Positions 47,715 through 57,544 of a stretch of DNA of 64,000 nt are shown piece after piece. Every line of letters starts with the position of its first letter. The first letter of the stretch is position 1. Below the pieces are notes generated by a model. It saw only the letters and a list, made by a program, of their open reading frames with translations. It made no database searches and was not told where the DNA came from. Source of the stretch: Nitrospirota bacterium. Lineage in GTDB: Bacteria > Nitrospirota > Thermodesulfovibrionia > Thermodesulfovibrionales > Dissulfurispiraceae. Made by a program: the position numbers and the translations under genes. The DNA lies in assembly GCA_040752355.1 (NCBI GenBank), contig JBFMHE010000014.1, positions 1 through 64,000 of the forward strand, given 5' to 3'.

Positions 47715-48833
47715 GTGAGCAAACACATCTTGATTACGGGAGGCGCAGGCTTTATCGGCTCCCATCTTGCCGATGAGCTGCTCAGGCAGGGCTATCGTGT
47801 TCGCGCGCTCGATAATCTCTCGGTTCAGGTCCACGGGCCCGACTGCACGAGGCCGGAGTATCTCAGTCCCGAGGTGGAGCTGATCGTCGGGGATGTGCGG
47901 GACCCGGAGGCGGTGGCGCGGGCCCTCGACGGCATCGATGCCGTGTACCACTTCGCAGCGGCAGTCGGCGTCGGGCAGAGCATGTACGAGATCGAGAAGT
48001 ATATCGATACGAACAGCAGGGGCACTGCCGTTCTCCTCGAAGCGGCGATCAAGCGGCCCGTGGCGCGGCTGGTCGTCGCCTCGAGTATGAGCGTCTACGG
48101 CGAGGGGCTCTACTGCGCGCCGGACGGTACGGTCTGCAGCGATGCGGGGAGAAGCCTCGGGCAGCTGAAGGAGGGCAGATGGGAGCTGCAGAACCGGAAC
48201 GGCGCTATCCTCGTGCCGGTGCCGACCCCCGAAGCCAAAAAACCCTGTCTCACCTCGGTCTACGCTCTTTCGAAATACGATCAGGAACGCCTCTGCATGA
48301 TGGCGGGCCAGGCGTACGGGATCCCCGTGACGGCGCTCCGCTTCTTCAACGTCTTCGGAACACGCCAGGCCTTTTCGAATCCGTACACCGGGGTGCTCGC
48401 CATCTTCGCCTCACGGCTCCTCAACGGCAGACCGCCGCTCATCTTCGAGGATGGCTACCAGCAGCGCGATTTCGTGAGCGTCTACGATGTCGCGCGCGCC
48501 TGCCGGCAGGCACTGGAAGTCCCCGCCGCAGCGCATAACATCTTCAACATAGGAAGCGGTACTCCCTATACCATCCTCGAAGTCGCCGAGCGCATGGCGG
48601 AGGTCTTCGGGAAACGGCATATCAGGCCGCAGGTCGTCGGAAAATATCGAATGGGAGATATCCGCCACTGTTTTGCCGATATCTCCCGTGCCCGCGAAGT
48701 CCTGCATTACGAACCCTGCGTCACCTTCGACGAGGGTCTGCTCGAGCTGAGCGAGTGGATCGAGGGCAAGGTCGCCTTCGACCGGGTCGAAGAGGCGAGT
48801 GCGGAGCTGGCCGGGCGGGGGTTGACGGTATGA
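47715..48833 (+). CDS. NAD-dependent sugar-nucleotide epimerase/dehydratase
   Basis: A 372-residue extended SDR enzyme: Rossmann motif ITGGAGFIGSHLADELL, catalytic SSMSVYGEG and YALSKYDQERL (Tyr-x3-Lys), and the substrate motif RFFNVFGTRQAFSNPYTGV. It acts on a nucleotide sugar, probably a 4-epimerase or related step. GTG 47715 follows GAGGAGG and is preferred over ATG 47688. A 40-residue insert around residues 120-160 is longer than in GalE. First gene of the operon, overlapping the next by four bases. Confidence 0.92.
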   Translation: MSKHILITGGAGFIGSHLADELLRQGYRVRALDNLSVQVHGPDCTRPEYLSPEVELIVGDVRDPEAVARALDGIDAVYHFAAAVGVGQSMYEIEKYIDTNSRGTAVLLEAAIKRPVARLVVASSMSVYGEGLYCAPDGTVCSDAGRSLGQLKEGRWELQNRNGAILVPVPTPEAKKPCLTSVYALSKYDQERLCMMAGQAYGIPVTALRFFNVFGTRQAFSNPYTGVLAIFASRLLNGRPPLIFEDGYQQRDFVSVYDVARACRQALEVPAAAHNIFNIGSGTPYTILEVAERMAEVFGKRHIRPQVVGKYRMGDIRHCFADISRAREVLHYEPCVTFDEGLLELSEWIEGKVAFDRVEEASAELAGRGLTV

Positions 48834-50944
48834 GCGAAGTGCGTTATCTCACGACCAGGATGCGGGACCGGCTCGCGAAGTCGGTGAGGGTGCAGAGCCC
48901 GCAGGCGACGCCGTCCCGGCGCGCGGGACCGGTCATCGGCATGAGCGAAACGTTCCGCACCGGCGCCTGCGACGAGGTCGAGCAGGTGTTGCATGATCTC
49001 AAAGCGCTCGGCGTCACCGAGCTCCGGGCGCCGGTCTCCTGGGCTCACTGGCAGACGCCCGCGGGAGAAGAGTGGTATAACTGGCTCATCCCCCGCCTGA
49101 CTCAGGAAGTGCAAGTCCTTCCCTGTCTTGTCCAGACGCCCCCCTCCCTGGGGGTGCTTCCGAAAACATCCGCCCCTCCCCGTGACCCCAGGTCATTTGC
49201 CGACTTCGTCGAGGCGTTCCTTACCCGCTTCGATAAGTTCCTGGAGTATGTGGAGCTCTGGAACGAGCCGGATAAAGTATACAACTGGGACTGGCGGCTC
49301 GACCCCGAATGGCGCATCTTCTCCGAGATGATCGGCAGCGCCGCGTACCGGGCCCAGCAGTACGGGAAGAAGGCCGTCCTGGGGGCGACCTGTCCTACCG
49401 ACCCGCACTGGCTCCGCCTGCTCTGCGAGCGCGGTATCCTTTCCTATATCGATGTCGTGGGATTTCACGGTTTTCCGGGCACGTGGGAGTTCGACTGGGA
49501 CGAGTGGTCGTTCAAGGTGTCAGAGCTGCGCGATGTCCTGGACACCTACAGTCTCGACAAAGAGCTCTGGATTACCGAGACCGGCTTCTCCACCTGGAAG
49601 CATGACGAGCTCGGACAGCTGAGGGAGTTCATCAAGGCGGCCGAGGCACCGGCAGCGCGCGTCTACTGGGCGTCGGTCCGGGACCTCCCTCCCGACCTTC
49701 CCGGCCCCGAGGGCATGCATACCGATGAGCGGTGCTATCACCTCGGGCTGCGGCAGAGCGACGGGAGACCGAAGCTGCTCTTCCGGCTCTGGCAGAGCGG
49801 CGGGATCGATGCGGTGCGCGAGACGTTCCGGCTCACGCTCCCCCCCGTGCCTGCGCCTGAGCACCGGCTGCAGCCGGTGCTCATTATCGGCGGCGCAGGC
49901 TTCATCGGGACCAACCTCGCCCACCGCCTGCTCGCGACAGAGCAGCCGGTGCTCATCTACGATAACCTTTCCCGGCCGGGCGTCGAGCGGAACCTGCGCT
50001 GGCTGCGGGAGGCGCACGGCGACCTCGTCCGGGTCGAGATCGCGGACATCTGCAACCGCGCAGCCCTCCGGGAAGCGCTGCGCGGAGCCCGGCAGGTCTT
50101 TCACTTCGGCGCACAGGTAGCGGTGACGACGAGCCTCGTCAATCCCGATTATGACTTTACGGTCAATGTCTGCGGCACGATGAACCTCCTCGAAGAGCTC
50201 CGCAGACTCGAGAGCCCTCCTCCCCTGGTCTTCACCTCGACCAACAAAGTCTACGGGGGACTCGAAGATATCTATTTGCGGAAGTACGGCGCACGGTACG
50301 AGCCGATCGATTTCCTGACCAGGCTCTCCGGCATCAACGAGCGGTGCATGCTCGATTTCCAGAGCCCCTACGGCTGCTCCAAGGGCACGGCCGACCAATA
50401 TATACTCGATTATGCCCGCACCTACGGGATCCCGGCGACGGTCTTCAGGATGAGCTGCATCTACGGCCCCCACCAACTCGGCACCGAGGACCAGGGGTGG
50501 GTGGCGCACTTCCTGATCAGCGCCATCAAGGGCAGGCCGATCACCATTTACGGTGACGGGATGCAGGTCCGGGATGTGCTGTATGTCGAGGACCTCGTCG
50601 ACGCCCTGCTGATCGCCCAGGCGAATATCCGGCTCCTCTCCGGCCAGGCCTTCAACATCGGCGGCGGACCGGCGAACACGCTGAGCCTCCTCGAGCTGGT
50701 CGAGATGGTCGCCGGCCTGCACGGCGCGCGGCCGGAGGTGCACTTCGACGAGTGGCGCCACGGCGACCAGCGCTATTACGTCTCCGACGCGCGGAAGTTC
50801 AAGACCATGACCGGCTGGACCCCGCGGACGAGCGTACACCAGGGCGTCGCGAAGCTGTACGAGTGGCTGACGCTCTTGCGCGCCTCCTCCCCGATCCTCT
50901 TACAGGAGAAAGAGCCGCATGAAGTACTCATTGATCAATCCTGA
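48830..50944 (+). CDS. Fusion: clan-A glycosidase-like barrel + CDP-tyvelose-epimerase-like SDR
   Basis: A 704-residue two-domain protein. Residues 35-325 look like a GH5/GH39-type TIM barrel with acid/base Glu146 in VELWNEPD and nucleophile Glu250 in WITETGFSTW. Residues 350-690 form an NAD-binding SDR (GGAGFIGTNLAHRLL) with FTSTNKVYGG, SPYGCSKGTADQY and MSCIYGPHQLGTEDQ, closest to CDP-paratose/tyvelose 2-epimerases. There is no signal peptide, so the barrel is cytosolic and may trim or transfer a lipid-linked sugar rather than degrade polymer. ATG 48830 overlaps the upstream stop. Confidence 0.9.
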   Translation: MSEVRYLTTRMRDRLAKSVRVQSPQATPSRRAGPVIGMSETFRTGACDEVEQVLHDLKALGVTELRAPVSWAHWQTPAGEEWYNWLIPRLTQEVQVLPCLVQTPPSLGVLPKTSAPPRDPRSFADFVEAFLTRFDKFLEYVELWNEPDKVYNWDWRLDPEWRIFSEMIGSAAYRAQQYGKKAVLGATCPTDPHWLRLLCERGILSYIDVVGFHGFPGTWEFDWDEWSFKVSELRDVLDTYSLDKELWITETGFSTWKHDELGQLREFIKAAEAPAARVYWASVRDLPPDLPGPEGMHTDERCYHLGLRQSDGRPKLLFRLWQSGGIDAVRETFRLTLPPVPAPEHRLQPVLIIGGAGFIGTNLAHRLLATEQPVLIYDNLSRPGVERNLRWLREAHGDLVRVEIADICNRAALREALRGARQVFHFGAQVAVTTSLVNPDYDFTVNVCGTMNLLEELRRLESPPPLVFTSTNKVYGGLEDIYLRKYGARYEPIDFLTRLSGINERCMLDFQSPYGCSKGTADQYILDYARTYGIPATVFRMSCIYGPHQLGTEDQGWVAHFLISAIKGRPITIYGDGMQVRDVLYVEDLVDALLIAQANIRLLSGQAFNIGGGPANTLSLLELVEMVAGLHGARPEVHFDEWRHGDQRYYVSDARKFKTMTGWTPRTSVHQGVAKLYEWLTLLRASSPILLQEKEPHEVLIDQS

Positions 50945-52220
50945 CTGGACCTTCGGCGGCAGCATCTACTTCGGATGCCGCGAGCCGCACCTCCCCCTCG
51001 AATACGGGTATGCGAAGGCGCTCCTGGAGCGCGTGGGACACGACGTGCTCCTTATCGACGGGCATAGGGATGGTCTCCCGGCGCAGGCGATTGCGCAGCA
51101 GACGCATGCCTTTGCCCCGGATATCATCGTCATTACCACGGCGCCGAGCTATCTCTTCTGGCGTTGCGCGCCCCCGGAGCTCCGTGCGCCCCTGGAGATC
51201 GTGCGGGCAGTGCGCGAGAGCGGGGCGCTTACCGTTGCCGTGGGGCCGCACGGCTCTACAACGCCCGAAGCGGTGATGAAAAAGCTGGGCGTCGACAGGG
51301 TGATACGGGGAGAGCCCGAAGAGGTGCTCCCTCTCCTGGCGCAGGACCCGGGAAGAGGGAAGACTATCCCCTCGGTCTTCTGGCGGGAGGAGGGGGGCGC
51401 AGGAAGAAGAGGAACGCCGCACGAAAGCGACATGGCTGCGCTGCCGGCGCTGCGGTGGCCCCGGGAGGTCCTCGCCCGGCGCCGGCACCACCACCACCGC
51501 TTCGACTGCGCGCCCGGGCAGACGGGTGCACCGGGCGCCGAGGTCGAGAGCTCGCGGGGATGCCCTTACAGCTGCTCCTTCTGCGCCCGGGAGACCTTCC
51601 GGGGCCGGTATCGCAGGCGTCCCGTGCCGGTCGTGCTCGAAGAGATCGACGACCTCGTGAGCAAGGGCGTGAGCTACCTCTACTTCATCGACGAGCTGTT
51701 CATGCCCGACAGCGCGCTGCTCGCTGCAGTGGGGGAACGGGATGTCGCCTTCGGCATCCAGACGAGGATCGACCTCTGGACCCCGGAGCTGCTGGAGCGG
51801 CTCGGCGCCGCGGGCTGCGTCTCGATAGAGGCCGGCATCGAGAGCGCGAGCGAGGCGGCGCGCCTCGCCCTCGGCAAGCGGTGTATGAAGACGAACAGCG
51901 AGCTGATCGATCTCCTGAAGTGCGCGCGCGACCATGTGCCGTTCGTTCAGGCGACCCTGCTCGCCTCGGATGCCGACGATCCGGCGCTGACTGCAGAATG
52001 GCGCGACCTCCTCCTCCGCTCCAACGTATGGACCAATGAGCCCGTGCCCCTCTTTCCCTATCCCGGGTCGCAGGAATATGCAAAGCGCTGGGGGCCTCCG
52101 GATGAGTATGCGTGGGAGCGGGCGCACGGCTGCTACCTGCAGCAGCACAGCGCCTTCAGCGATATCCAGGAAGAGCGGCCGCTTCCCCTCGCCCGGCTCG
52201 AAGCAGGCGGGGGGCGATGA
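50919..52220 (+). CDS. B12-binding radical SAM protein
   Basis: A 433-residue protein with an N-terminal cobalamin-binding Rossmann region (LEYGYAKALLERVGHDVLLI, lacking the usual DxHxxG His ligand) and a radical SAM barrel with cluster motif SRGCPYSCSFCARETF. Such enzymes often methylate or rearrange unactivated carbons. I believe it corresponds to TIGR04295 ('rhizo-twelve system'), recalled from memory. It overlaps the upstream fusion gene by 26 bases and the next gene by four. A run of five His with Arg/His neighbours near residue 190 is unusual. Confidence 0.9.
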   Translation: MKYSLINPDWTFGGSIYFGCREPHLPLEYGYAKALLERVGHDVLLIDGHRDGLPAQAIAQQTHAFAPDIIVITTAPSYLFWRCAPPELRAPLEIVRAVRESGALTVAVGPHGSTTPEAVMKKLGVDRVIRGEPEEVLPLLAQDPGRGKTIPSVFWREEGGAGRRGTPHESDMAALPALRWPREVLARRRHHHHRFDCAPGQTGAPGAEVESSRGCPYSCSFCARETFRGRYRRRPVPVVLEEIDDLVSKGVSYLYFIDELFMPDSALLAAVGERDVAFGIQTRIDLWTPELLERLGAAGCVSIEAGIESASEAARLALGKRCMKTNSELIDLLKCARDHVPFVQATLLASDADDPALTAEWRDLLLRSNVWTNEPVPLFPYPGSQEYAKRWGPPDEYAWERAHGCYLQQHSAFSDIQEERPLPLARLEAGGGR

Positions 52221-53365
52221 GCAGGGCGATGAGGCGGCATCCCAAGCGTATTCTCATGACCGCCGATACCCTGGGCGGCGTATGGACCTACGCCGTCGAG
52301 CTCGCGCATGTCCTCTGGAAGCACGATATCGAGGTGGTCCTCGCAACCATGGGCGCCCCCCTGTCGGCGCAGCAGCGCGCCGACCTTCGCCAGATCCCCG
52401 GCGCCGAGCTTCATGAGAGCACGTTCAAGCTCGAGTGGATGGAGCACCCGTGGGACGATGTCGCCCGCGCCGGAGAGTGGCTGCTCAGGCTCGAAGAAGA
52501 GCTCGAGCCCGATATCGTCCATCTCAACGGGTATGCGCACGGGGCTCTCCCCTGGAAAGCGCCCCGGCTCGTCGTGGGGCACTCCTGCGTCCTTTCGTGG
52601 TGGGAGGCGGTCCTGAAAGAGCCGGCTCCCCCGGAGTGGAAGCGGTACCGTCATGAGGTCAAGCGCGGCATCGCTGCAGCCGACGCCGTCGTCGTCCCGA
52701 CTGCGTCGATGCGCGATGCGCTCGCACGCCACTACCATAGCGACATCGCCTGCAGCATTATCCCGAACGGACGGAATACCGAACTGTTTGCGCCGGGGAT
52801 CAAAGAGGCGCTCGTCCTTACGGCGGGAAGGCTCTGGGACAGGGCGAAGAACGTGGCAGCGCTCATGGAGAGCGCGCCGCTCCTCTCCTGGCCGCTCTAT
52901 ATCGCCGGCGAGGAGTGCCCCCCGTCCGGGGGCGGCGACACCGCGGCAGGGCGCCATAGCGCGGTCCGCCGCCTCGGCCGGCTCCCGGCAAGCGGGATCG
53001 CCTCGTGGATGTCGCGAGCTTCTCTCTATGCATTTCCTGCCTACTACGAACCCTTCGGACTTTCGGTGCTCGAGGCAGGGCTGTCCGGGTGCGCGCTGGT
53101 GCTCGGCGACATCCCGAGCCTCCGCGAGCTCTGGCACGATGCGGCGCTTTTCGTTTCACCCGACGACACCTCTATGATACGGGAGGCGATCGAGACACTC
53201 ATCCGCAATGCGGCATACCGGCAGGAGATGGCGGAACGTGCACGGGTGAGGGCCCAGGAGTTCACGCCCCGGCGCATGGCAGCGGGCTATCTCGCGGTGT
53301 ACGAACGTATGGTGCAGTCGGCTGCGGCGCCGGCCTCCGAGACGGAGGGGCAATGCGTATCGTGA
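52217..53365 (+). CDS. GT4-family glycosyltransferase
   Basis: A 382-residue GT-B enzyme. The N-terminal donor/acceptor fold begins ILMTADTLGGVWTYAVELA; the C-terminal domain holds TAGRLWDRAKN and the GT4 signature FPAYYEPFGLSVLEAGLSGC with the E-x7-E pair. It transfers sugar from an activated nucleotide, retaining type. ATG 52217 overlaps the previous stop as ATGA. Confidence 0.93.
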   Translation: MSRAMRRHPKRILMTADTLGGVWTYAVELAHVLWKHDIEVVLATMGAPLSAQQRADLRQIPGAELHESTFKLEWMEHPWDDVARAGEWLLRLEEELEPDIVHLNGYAHGALPWKAPRLVVGHSCVLSWWEAVLKEPAPPEWKRYRHEVKRGIAAADAVVVPTASMRDALARHYHSDIACSIIPNGRNTELFAPGIKEALVLTAGRLWDRAKNVAALMESAPLLSWPLYIAGEECPPSGGGDTAAGRHSAVRRLGRLPASGIASWMSRASLYAFPAYYEPFGLSVLEAGLSGCALVLGDIPSLRELWHDAALFVSPDDTSMIREAIETLIRNAAYRQEMAERARVRAQEFTPRRMAAGYLAVYERMVQSAAAPASETEGQCVS

Positions 53366-54465
53366 TGTTCTATCACTCGCTCCTCTCGGACTGGAACCAC
53401 GGCAATGCGCATTTTCTGCGCGGCATCGCCTCGGAGCTCCTGTCGCGCGGGCATACGGTGGCGGTGTACGAGCCCCGGAACGGCTGGAGTCTCTCGAACC
53501 TCCTCGAAGAGCACGGCACCGCGCCGCTCCGTGAGTTCCGCGGGGCCTATCCCCATCTCACGAGCATACGCTACCGCCGCGAGACGCTCGATCTCGACCG
53601 TGCGCTCGACCGCGCCGACCTGGTCATCGTGCATGAATGGAACGATCACGACCTGGTGCGGCGCATCGGGGAGTACCGGAGCCGGGCAGGCGGCCTTACC
53701 CTCCTCTTTCATGATACCCACCACCGCTCGGTGACGGCGCCGGAGCTGATGGCGGCCTATGACCTGTCGCACTACGACGGCGTGCTCGCCTTCGGCGAGG
53801 TCGTCCGCACGATCTATCTCTCGCGCGGCTGGACGCAGCGGGCATGGGTCTGGCACGAGGCTGCGGATACCAGGATATTCTACCCCGACAGCGCTCGCGG
53901 AGAAGAAGGGTGCGAGGGCGACCTCGTCTGGATCGGGAACTGGGGCGATGAAGAGCGGACCGCGGAGCTGCAGGAGTTCCTGCTCGGGCCGGTGAAGCGA
54001 CTCGGGCTGAAGACGCGCATGCACGGCGTGCGCTATCCCCGGCATGCGCGGGACATGATCGCCGGCGCAGGGATCGAATACCGCGGGTGGCTCCCGAATT
54101 ACAGGGTACCGCGGGTCTTTGCGCGTTTCAGGCTCACGCTCCATGTGATCCGGCGTCCCTATGTGCAGGCGCTGCCCGGGATCCCGACGATCCGTCCCTT
54201 CGAGGCGCTCGCCTGCGGCATCCCCCTGATATGCGCGCCCTGGGAAGATGCGGAGGGCCTGTTTACTCCGGGCGAGGACTTTCTCGTTGCGCGCAACGGC
54301 AACGAGATGCTGCGCCATATGAAGACCCTGCTGCGGGACGCCGAGATGTCCCGCGCGCTTGCGGAGCACGGATACCGGACGGTCGTCAGCCGCCACACCT
54401 GCGCTCACCGCGTGGATGAGCTGCTCGCTGTTTGCCGGGAGCTCAGGGGAGTGAATCCGGAATGA
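53353..54465 (+). CDS. CgeB-type glycosyltransferase (first of four)
   Basis: A 370-residue GT-B protein of the CgeB/DUF3880 kind. It starts MRIVMFYHSLLSDWNHGNAH, has the family's central SxD-type repeat region (DLVWIGNWGDEERTAELQ) and the C-terminal block RPFEALACGIPLICAPWEDA with the acidic sugar-nucleotide site. It overlaps the upstream gene by 13 bases. Substrates unknown. Confidence 0.9.
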   Translation: MRIVMFYHSLLSDWNHGNAHFLRGIASELLSRGHTVAVYEPRNGWSLSNLLEEHGTAPLREFRGAYPHLTSIRYRRETLDLDRALDRADLVIVHEWNDHDLVRRIGEYRSRAGGLTLLFHDTHHRSVTAPELMAAYDLSHYDGVLAFGEVVRTIYLSRGWTQRAWVWHEAADTRIFYPDSARGEEGCEGDLVWIGNWGDEERTAELQEFLLGPVKRLGLKTRMHGVRYPRHARDMIAGAGIEYRGWLPNYRVPRVFARFRLTLHVIRRPYVQALPGIPTIRPFEALACGIPLICAPWEDAEGLFTPGEDFLVARNGNEMLRHMKTLLRDAEMSRALAEHGYRTVVSRHTCAHRVDELLAVCRELRGVNPE

Positions 54466-54479
54466 AAGGACAGCACCGT

Positions 54480-55565
54480 ATGCGCATCGCCTTTTTCGGT
54501 TCGAGTCTCGTCTCGGCCTACTGGAACGGGGCGGCGACCTATTACCGCGGCATTATCCGCGAGCTCCACCGGCTGGACTACCGGATCACCTTCTATGAGC
54601 CGGATGCTTACGGGCGGCAGCAGCACCGCGATATCGTCGATCCCCCCTGGGCCCGTGTCGTCGTCTACGCAGCCGACGACGAGGGCCTCGCCGCTGCCCT
54701 CGACGACGCGCGTCATGCCGACCTCATCGTCAAGGCGAGCGGCGTCGGCGTCTTCGATGAAGCGCTCGAAGCAGCGGTCCTCCAGATAAAGCGGCCCGGC
54801 GCAGCGGCTGCCTTCTGGGATGTGGACGCCCCCGCGACCCTCGACCGCGTTCAGCAGAGTCCGGACGATGCCTTCCGCGCGCTCGTCCCCCGCTACGACT
54901 TCATCTTTACCTATGGAGGCGGCGACCCGGTGGTGACGGCGTATACGTTGCTGGGGGCGCGGCATTGCATCCCTATCTATAATGCCCTCGACCCCGCGAC
55001 CCACTACCCCGTCGCCCTCGATACGCGGTTCAGCGGCGACCTCGGCTTCATCGGCAACCGCCTCCCCGACCGGGAGGCGCGGGTGAAGGAGTTCTTCATC
55101 GATGTCGCGCGCCGGCTGCCCCGCTGCCGTTTTCTCCTGGGCGGCAACGGGTGGGAGCCACCGCTCCCCGGGAATATCACGTATCTCGGGCATGTCTATA
55201 CGCATGAGCACAACGCATTCAACAGCACGCCGCGGGCGGTGCTCAACATCAACAGGGAGAGCATGGCCCGGTACGGATTCTCCCCGCCGACCCGCGTCTT
55301 CGAGGCTGCCGGCGCCGGCGCCTGCCTGATTACCGATGCCTGGGAGGGCATCGAGCTCTTCCTCGAGCCGGGGCGCGAGGTCCTCGTCGCCCGGAGCGGG
55401 GAGGAGGTCGCCGAGCAGCTCCTCTCGCTTACCGTCGACCGCGCCGCCGGGATCGGTGAGGCGGCGCTCAAGCGTATCACTGCAGAGCATACCTATGCCC
55501 ACCGGGCGAGGCAGCTGCATGCCGTGCTCGATGCCCCTGCAGGTCGTGCAGGAGGGTGTGCATGA
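54480..55565 (+). CDS. CgeB-type glycosyltransferase (second of four)
   Basis: A 361-residue relative of its neighbours: start MRIAFFGSSLVSAYWNGAAT, central LGFIGNRLPDREARVKEFF, and C-terminal PTRVFEAAGAGACLITDAWE followed by the E-GREVLVAR block. ATG 54480 has AAAGGA upstream; ATG 54462 (ATGA overlap) would add six residues. Same family as genes at 53353, 55562 and 58795 but clearly divergent. Confidence 0.9.
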   Translation: MRIAFFGSSLVSAYWNGAATYYRGIIRELHRLDYRITFYEPDAYGRQQHRDIVDPPWARVVVYAADDEGLAAALDDARHADLIVKASGVGVFDEALEAAVLQIKRPGAAAAFWDVDAPATLDRVQQSPDDAFRALVPRYDFIFTYGGGDPVVTAYTLLGARHCIPIYNALDPATHYPVALDTRFSGDLGFIGNRLPDREARVKEFFIDVARRLPRCRFLLGGNGWEPPLPGNITYLGHVYTHEHNAFNSTPRAVLNINRESMARYGFSPPTRVFEAAGAGACLITDAWEGIELFLEPGREVLVARSGEEVAEQLLSLTVDRAAGIGEAALKRITAEHTYAHRARQLHAVLDAPAGRAGGCA

Positions 55566-56644
55566 GCTCCCGGCAACTGACTATCGTCATGCTCGGGCTG
55601 TCGATCACCTCCTCCTGGGGCAACGGACATGCGACGACCTACCGGGGGCTCGTCCGGGGGCTGGTGGAGCGGGGGCATACGGTGCTGTTCCTCGAGCGCG
55701 AGGTGCCGTGGTATGCGGACAACCGCGACCTTCCCAAACCGCCCTATTGCCGCACGGAGATATATCTCAGCCTGACGGATCTGAAAAAGCGCTTTGCGGC
55801 CGAGGTGCGGGAGGCGGATGCGGTGATCGTCGGCTCGTACGTGCCCGAAGGCATAGCGGTCGGGGAATGGGTCACCGCAACCGCACGGGGCATTACCGCC
55901 TTCTATGACATCGATACCCCGGTGACCATGGCGAAGCTGGAGTACGGAGATGCCGCCTACCTTTCGGCATCCCTGATCCCGCGCTACCGCCTGTATCTCT
56001 CGTTTACCGGGGGGCCCCTGCTCGACGGCATCGAAAAGCGCTACGGCTCTCCCCTGGCCCGGCCGCTCTACTGCTCGGTCGACCCCGAGCTGTACTTCTT
56101 CCGGGAGGCCGGGAAGCGGTGGGATATCGGGTATCTCGGCACCTACAGCGACGACCGCCAGCCGCTCCTCGACCGGCTGCTGCTCGAGCCGGCGCGCCGG
56201 AGCGAGCGCTGCCGGTATGTCGTGGCCGGGCCGCAGTATCCCGAGAGCATCGTATGGCCGTACAACGTGGAGCGCATCGTGCACCTGAACCCCGCGGAGC
56301 ACTGCGCGTTCTATAACGGCCAGCGCTTCACGCTGAATATCACCAGGGCCGATATGGTGCGCGCCGGCTACTCGCCCAGCGTGCGGCTCTTCGAGGCAGC
56401 GGCCTGCGCTACCCCCATTATCAGTGATTACTGGGAAGGACTGGAACAGTTCCTGGAGCCCGGGAAGGAGATCCTCGTCTCCCGTTCACCCGAGGACACG
56501 CTGCAGTACCTCCACGATATTGCCGAGCAGGACCGCCTCGCCCTCGGTGCGCGGGCCCGGGAGCGCGTCCTTTCCCAGCACACGGCGGCGCATCGCGCAG
56601 CCGAGCTGGAGGGCTATATAGCGGAAGTGATCTCCGGGAGCTGA
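55562..56644 (+). CDS. CgeB-type glycosyltransferase (third of four)
   Basis: A 360-residue enzyme with N-terminal GLSITSSWGNGHATTYRGLV, central YLGTYSDDRQPLLDRLLLEP and C-terminal SVRLFEAAACATPIISDYWE. It is the closest paralogue of the enzyme at 58795; both share the SSWGNGHAT and TYxDDRQ blocks. ATG 55562 overlaps the upstream stop and follows GGAGG. It ends the first block of transferases before the SRPBCC-dehydrogenase pair. Confidence 0.92.
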   Translation: MSSRQLTIVMLGLSITSSWGNGHATTYRGLVRGLVERGHTVLFLEREVPWYADNRDLPKPPYCRTEIYLSLTDLKKRFAAEVREADAVIVGSYVPEGIAVGEWVTATARGITAFYDIDTPVTMAKLEYGDAAYLSASLIPRYRLYLSFTGGPLLDGIEKRYGSPLARPLYCSVDPELYFFREAGKRWDIGYLGTYSDDRQPLLDRLLLEPARRSERCRYVVAGPQYPESIVWPYNVERIVHLNPAEHCAFYNGQRFTLNITRADMVRAGYSPSVRLFEAAACATPIISDYWEGLEQFLEPGKEILVSRSPEDTLQYLHDIAEQDRLALGARARERVLSQHTAAHRAAELEGYIAEVISGS

Positions 56645-56692
56645 TCTCATGAAGGGATGTCGTATGCACGCAGCAGCACAAAGGGAGGGACT

Positions 56693-57445
56693 ATGGCGAC
56701 GGCAGAGACAGCGATCGAGCCTCGGGAGAGGCGGATGGTCATACGAAAAGAGCGCAAGGGAAAAGGAGTGAACGTCGGGCGGGCGGAGCGCTGGATCTCG
56801 ATGATGGGCGGCAGCATTCTCGCACTCTACGGTCTCACCCGCCGCTCCCGCCGGGGCCGGGCGCTTTCCCTGCTCGGCAGCTACCTCCTCGTATCCCGCG
56901 GCAGGTCGGGACATTGCCCCCTGTACGGCGCCCTCGGCGTTTCGACTGCAGGAGCGGCGGCCGCCGAGGGGATAAGCATGGAGAAGAGCGTCATCATCAA
57001 CCGTCCGCGCGAAGAGGTCTACCGGTTCTGGCGGAACTTCGAGAACCTCCCCCGCTTTATGCGCCACCTCGAGTCGGTGCGCAGCACCGACGGACGCTCC
57101 CACTGGGTAGTGCGCGAGCCGGGCGGCATCACGGTGGAGTGGGATGCGGAGATGACCGAAGACCGGGAAAACGAGTTCATCGCATGGCATACTCTCGAGA
57201 ATGCCGATATCCGGCATAAAGGCAAGGTCATGTTCAGCGATGCGACCGGCGGCCGGGGCACCGAGGTGAGAGTGAAGATGAAGTACCGCCCTCCGTTGGG
57301 CGCGCTCGGAGCAGCGGCAGCGAAACTGCTCACTGCGATACCGAAGAACCAGCTCGAAGAGGACCTGCGGAACTTCAAGCAGGTCATGGAGGCGGGAGAG
57401 ATCCCGACGACCGAGGGGCAGCCCTCGGGCAGGCAGCGGCGCTGA
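56693..57445 (+). CDS. SRPBCC lipid-binding-fold protein with N-terminal membrane region
   Basis: A 250-residue protein. Residues 30-95 contain YgaP-like (DUF2892-type) membrane segments (ERWISMMGGSILALYGLTRR, ALSLLGSYLLV, CPLYGALGV). Residues 100-235 form a START/SRPBCC domain (SVIINRPREEVYRFWRNFEN, LPRFMRHLESV) that binds hydrophobic ligands. Together they suggest a membrane-tethered lipid-binding or cyclase-like role. SRPBCC genes of this layout commonly precede zinc alcohol dehydrogenases, as here. Start preceded by GGGAGGG. Confidence 0.88.
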   Translation: MATAETAIEPRERRMVIRKERKGKGVNVGRAERWISMMGGSILALYGLTRRSRRGRALSLLGSYLLVSRGRSGHCPLYGALGVSTAGAAAAEGISMEKSVIINRPREEVYRFWRNFENLPRFMRHLESVRSTDGRSHWVVREPGGITVEWDAEMTEDRENEFIAWHTLENADIRHKGKVMFSDATGGRGTEVRVKMKYRPPLGALGAAAAKLLTAIPKNQLEEDLRNFKQVMEAGEIPTTEGQPSGRQRR

Positions 57446-57544
57446 GCAGGAGGCCGGCGCGGCTGCCGCCGCCGGATGCGGATCGCGAACCCCTGATGAA
57501 AAGACTCTCGCAAACAGGCTCCGTTGCGAGAGGGGAGGACGAGT

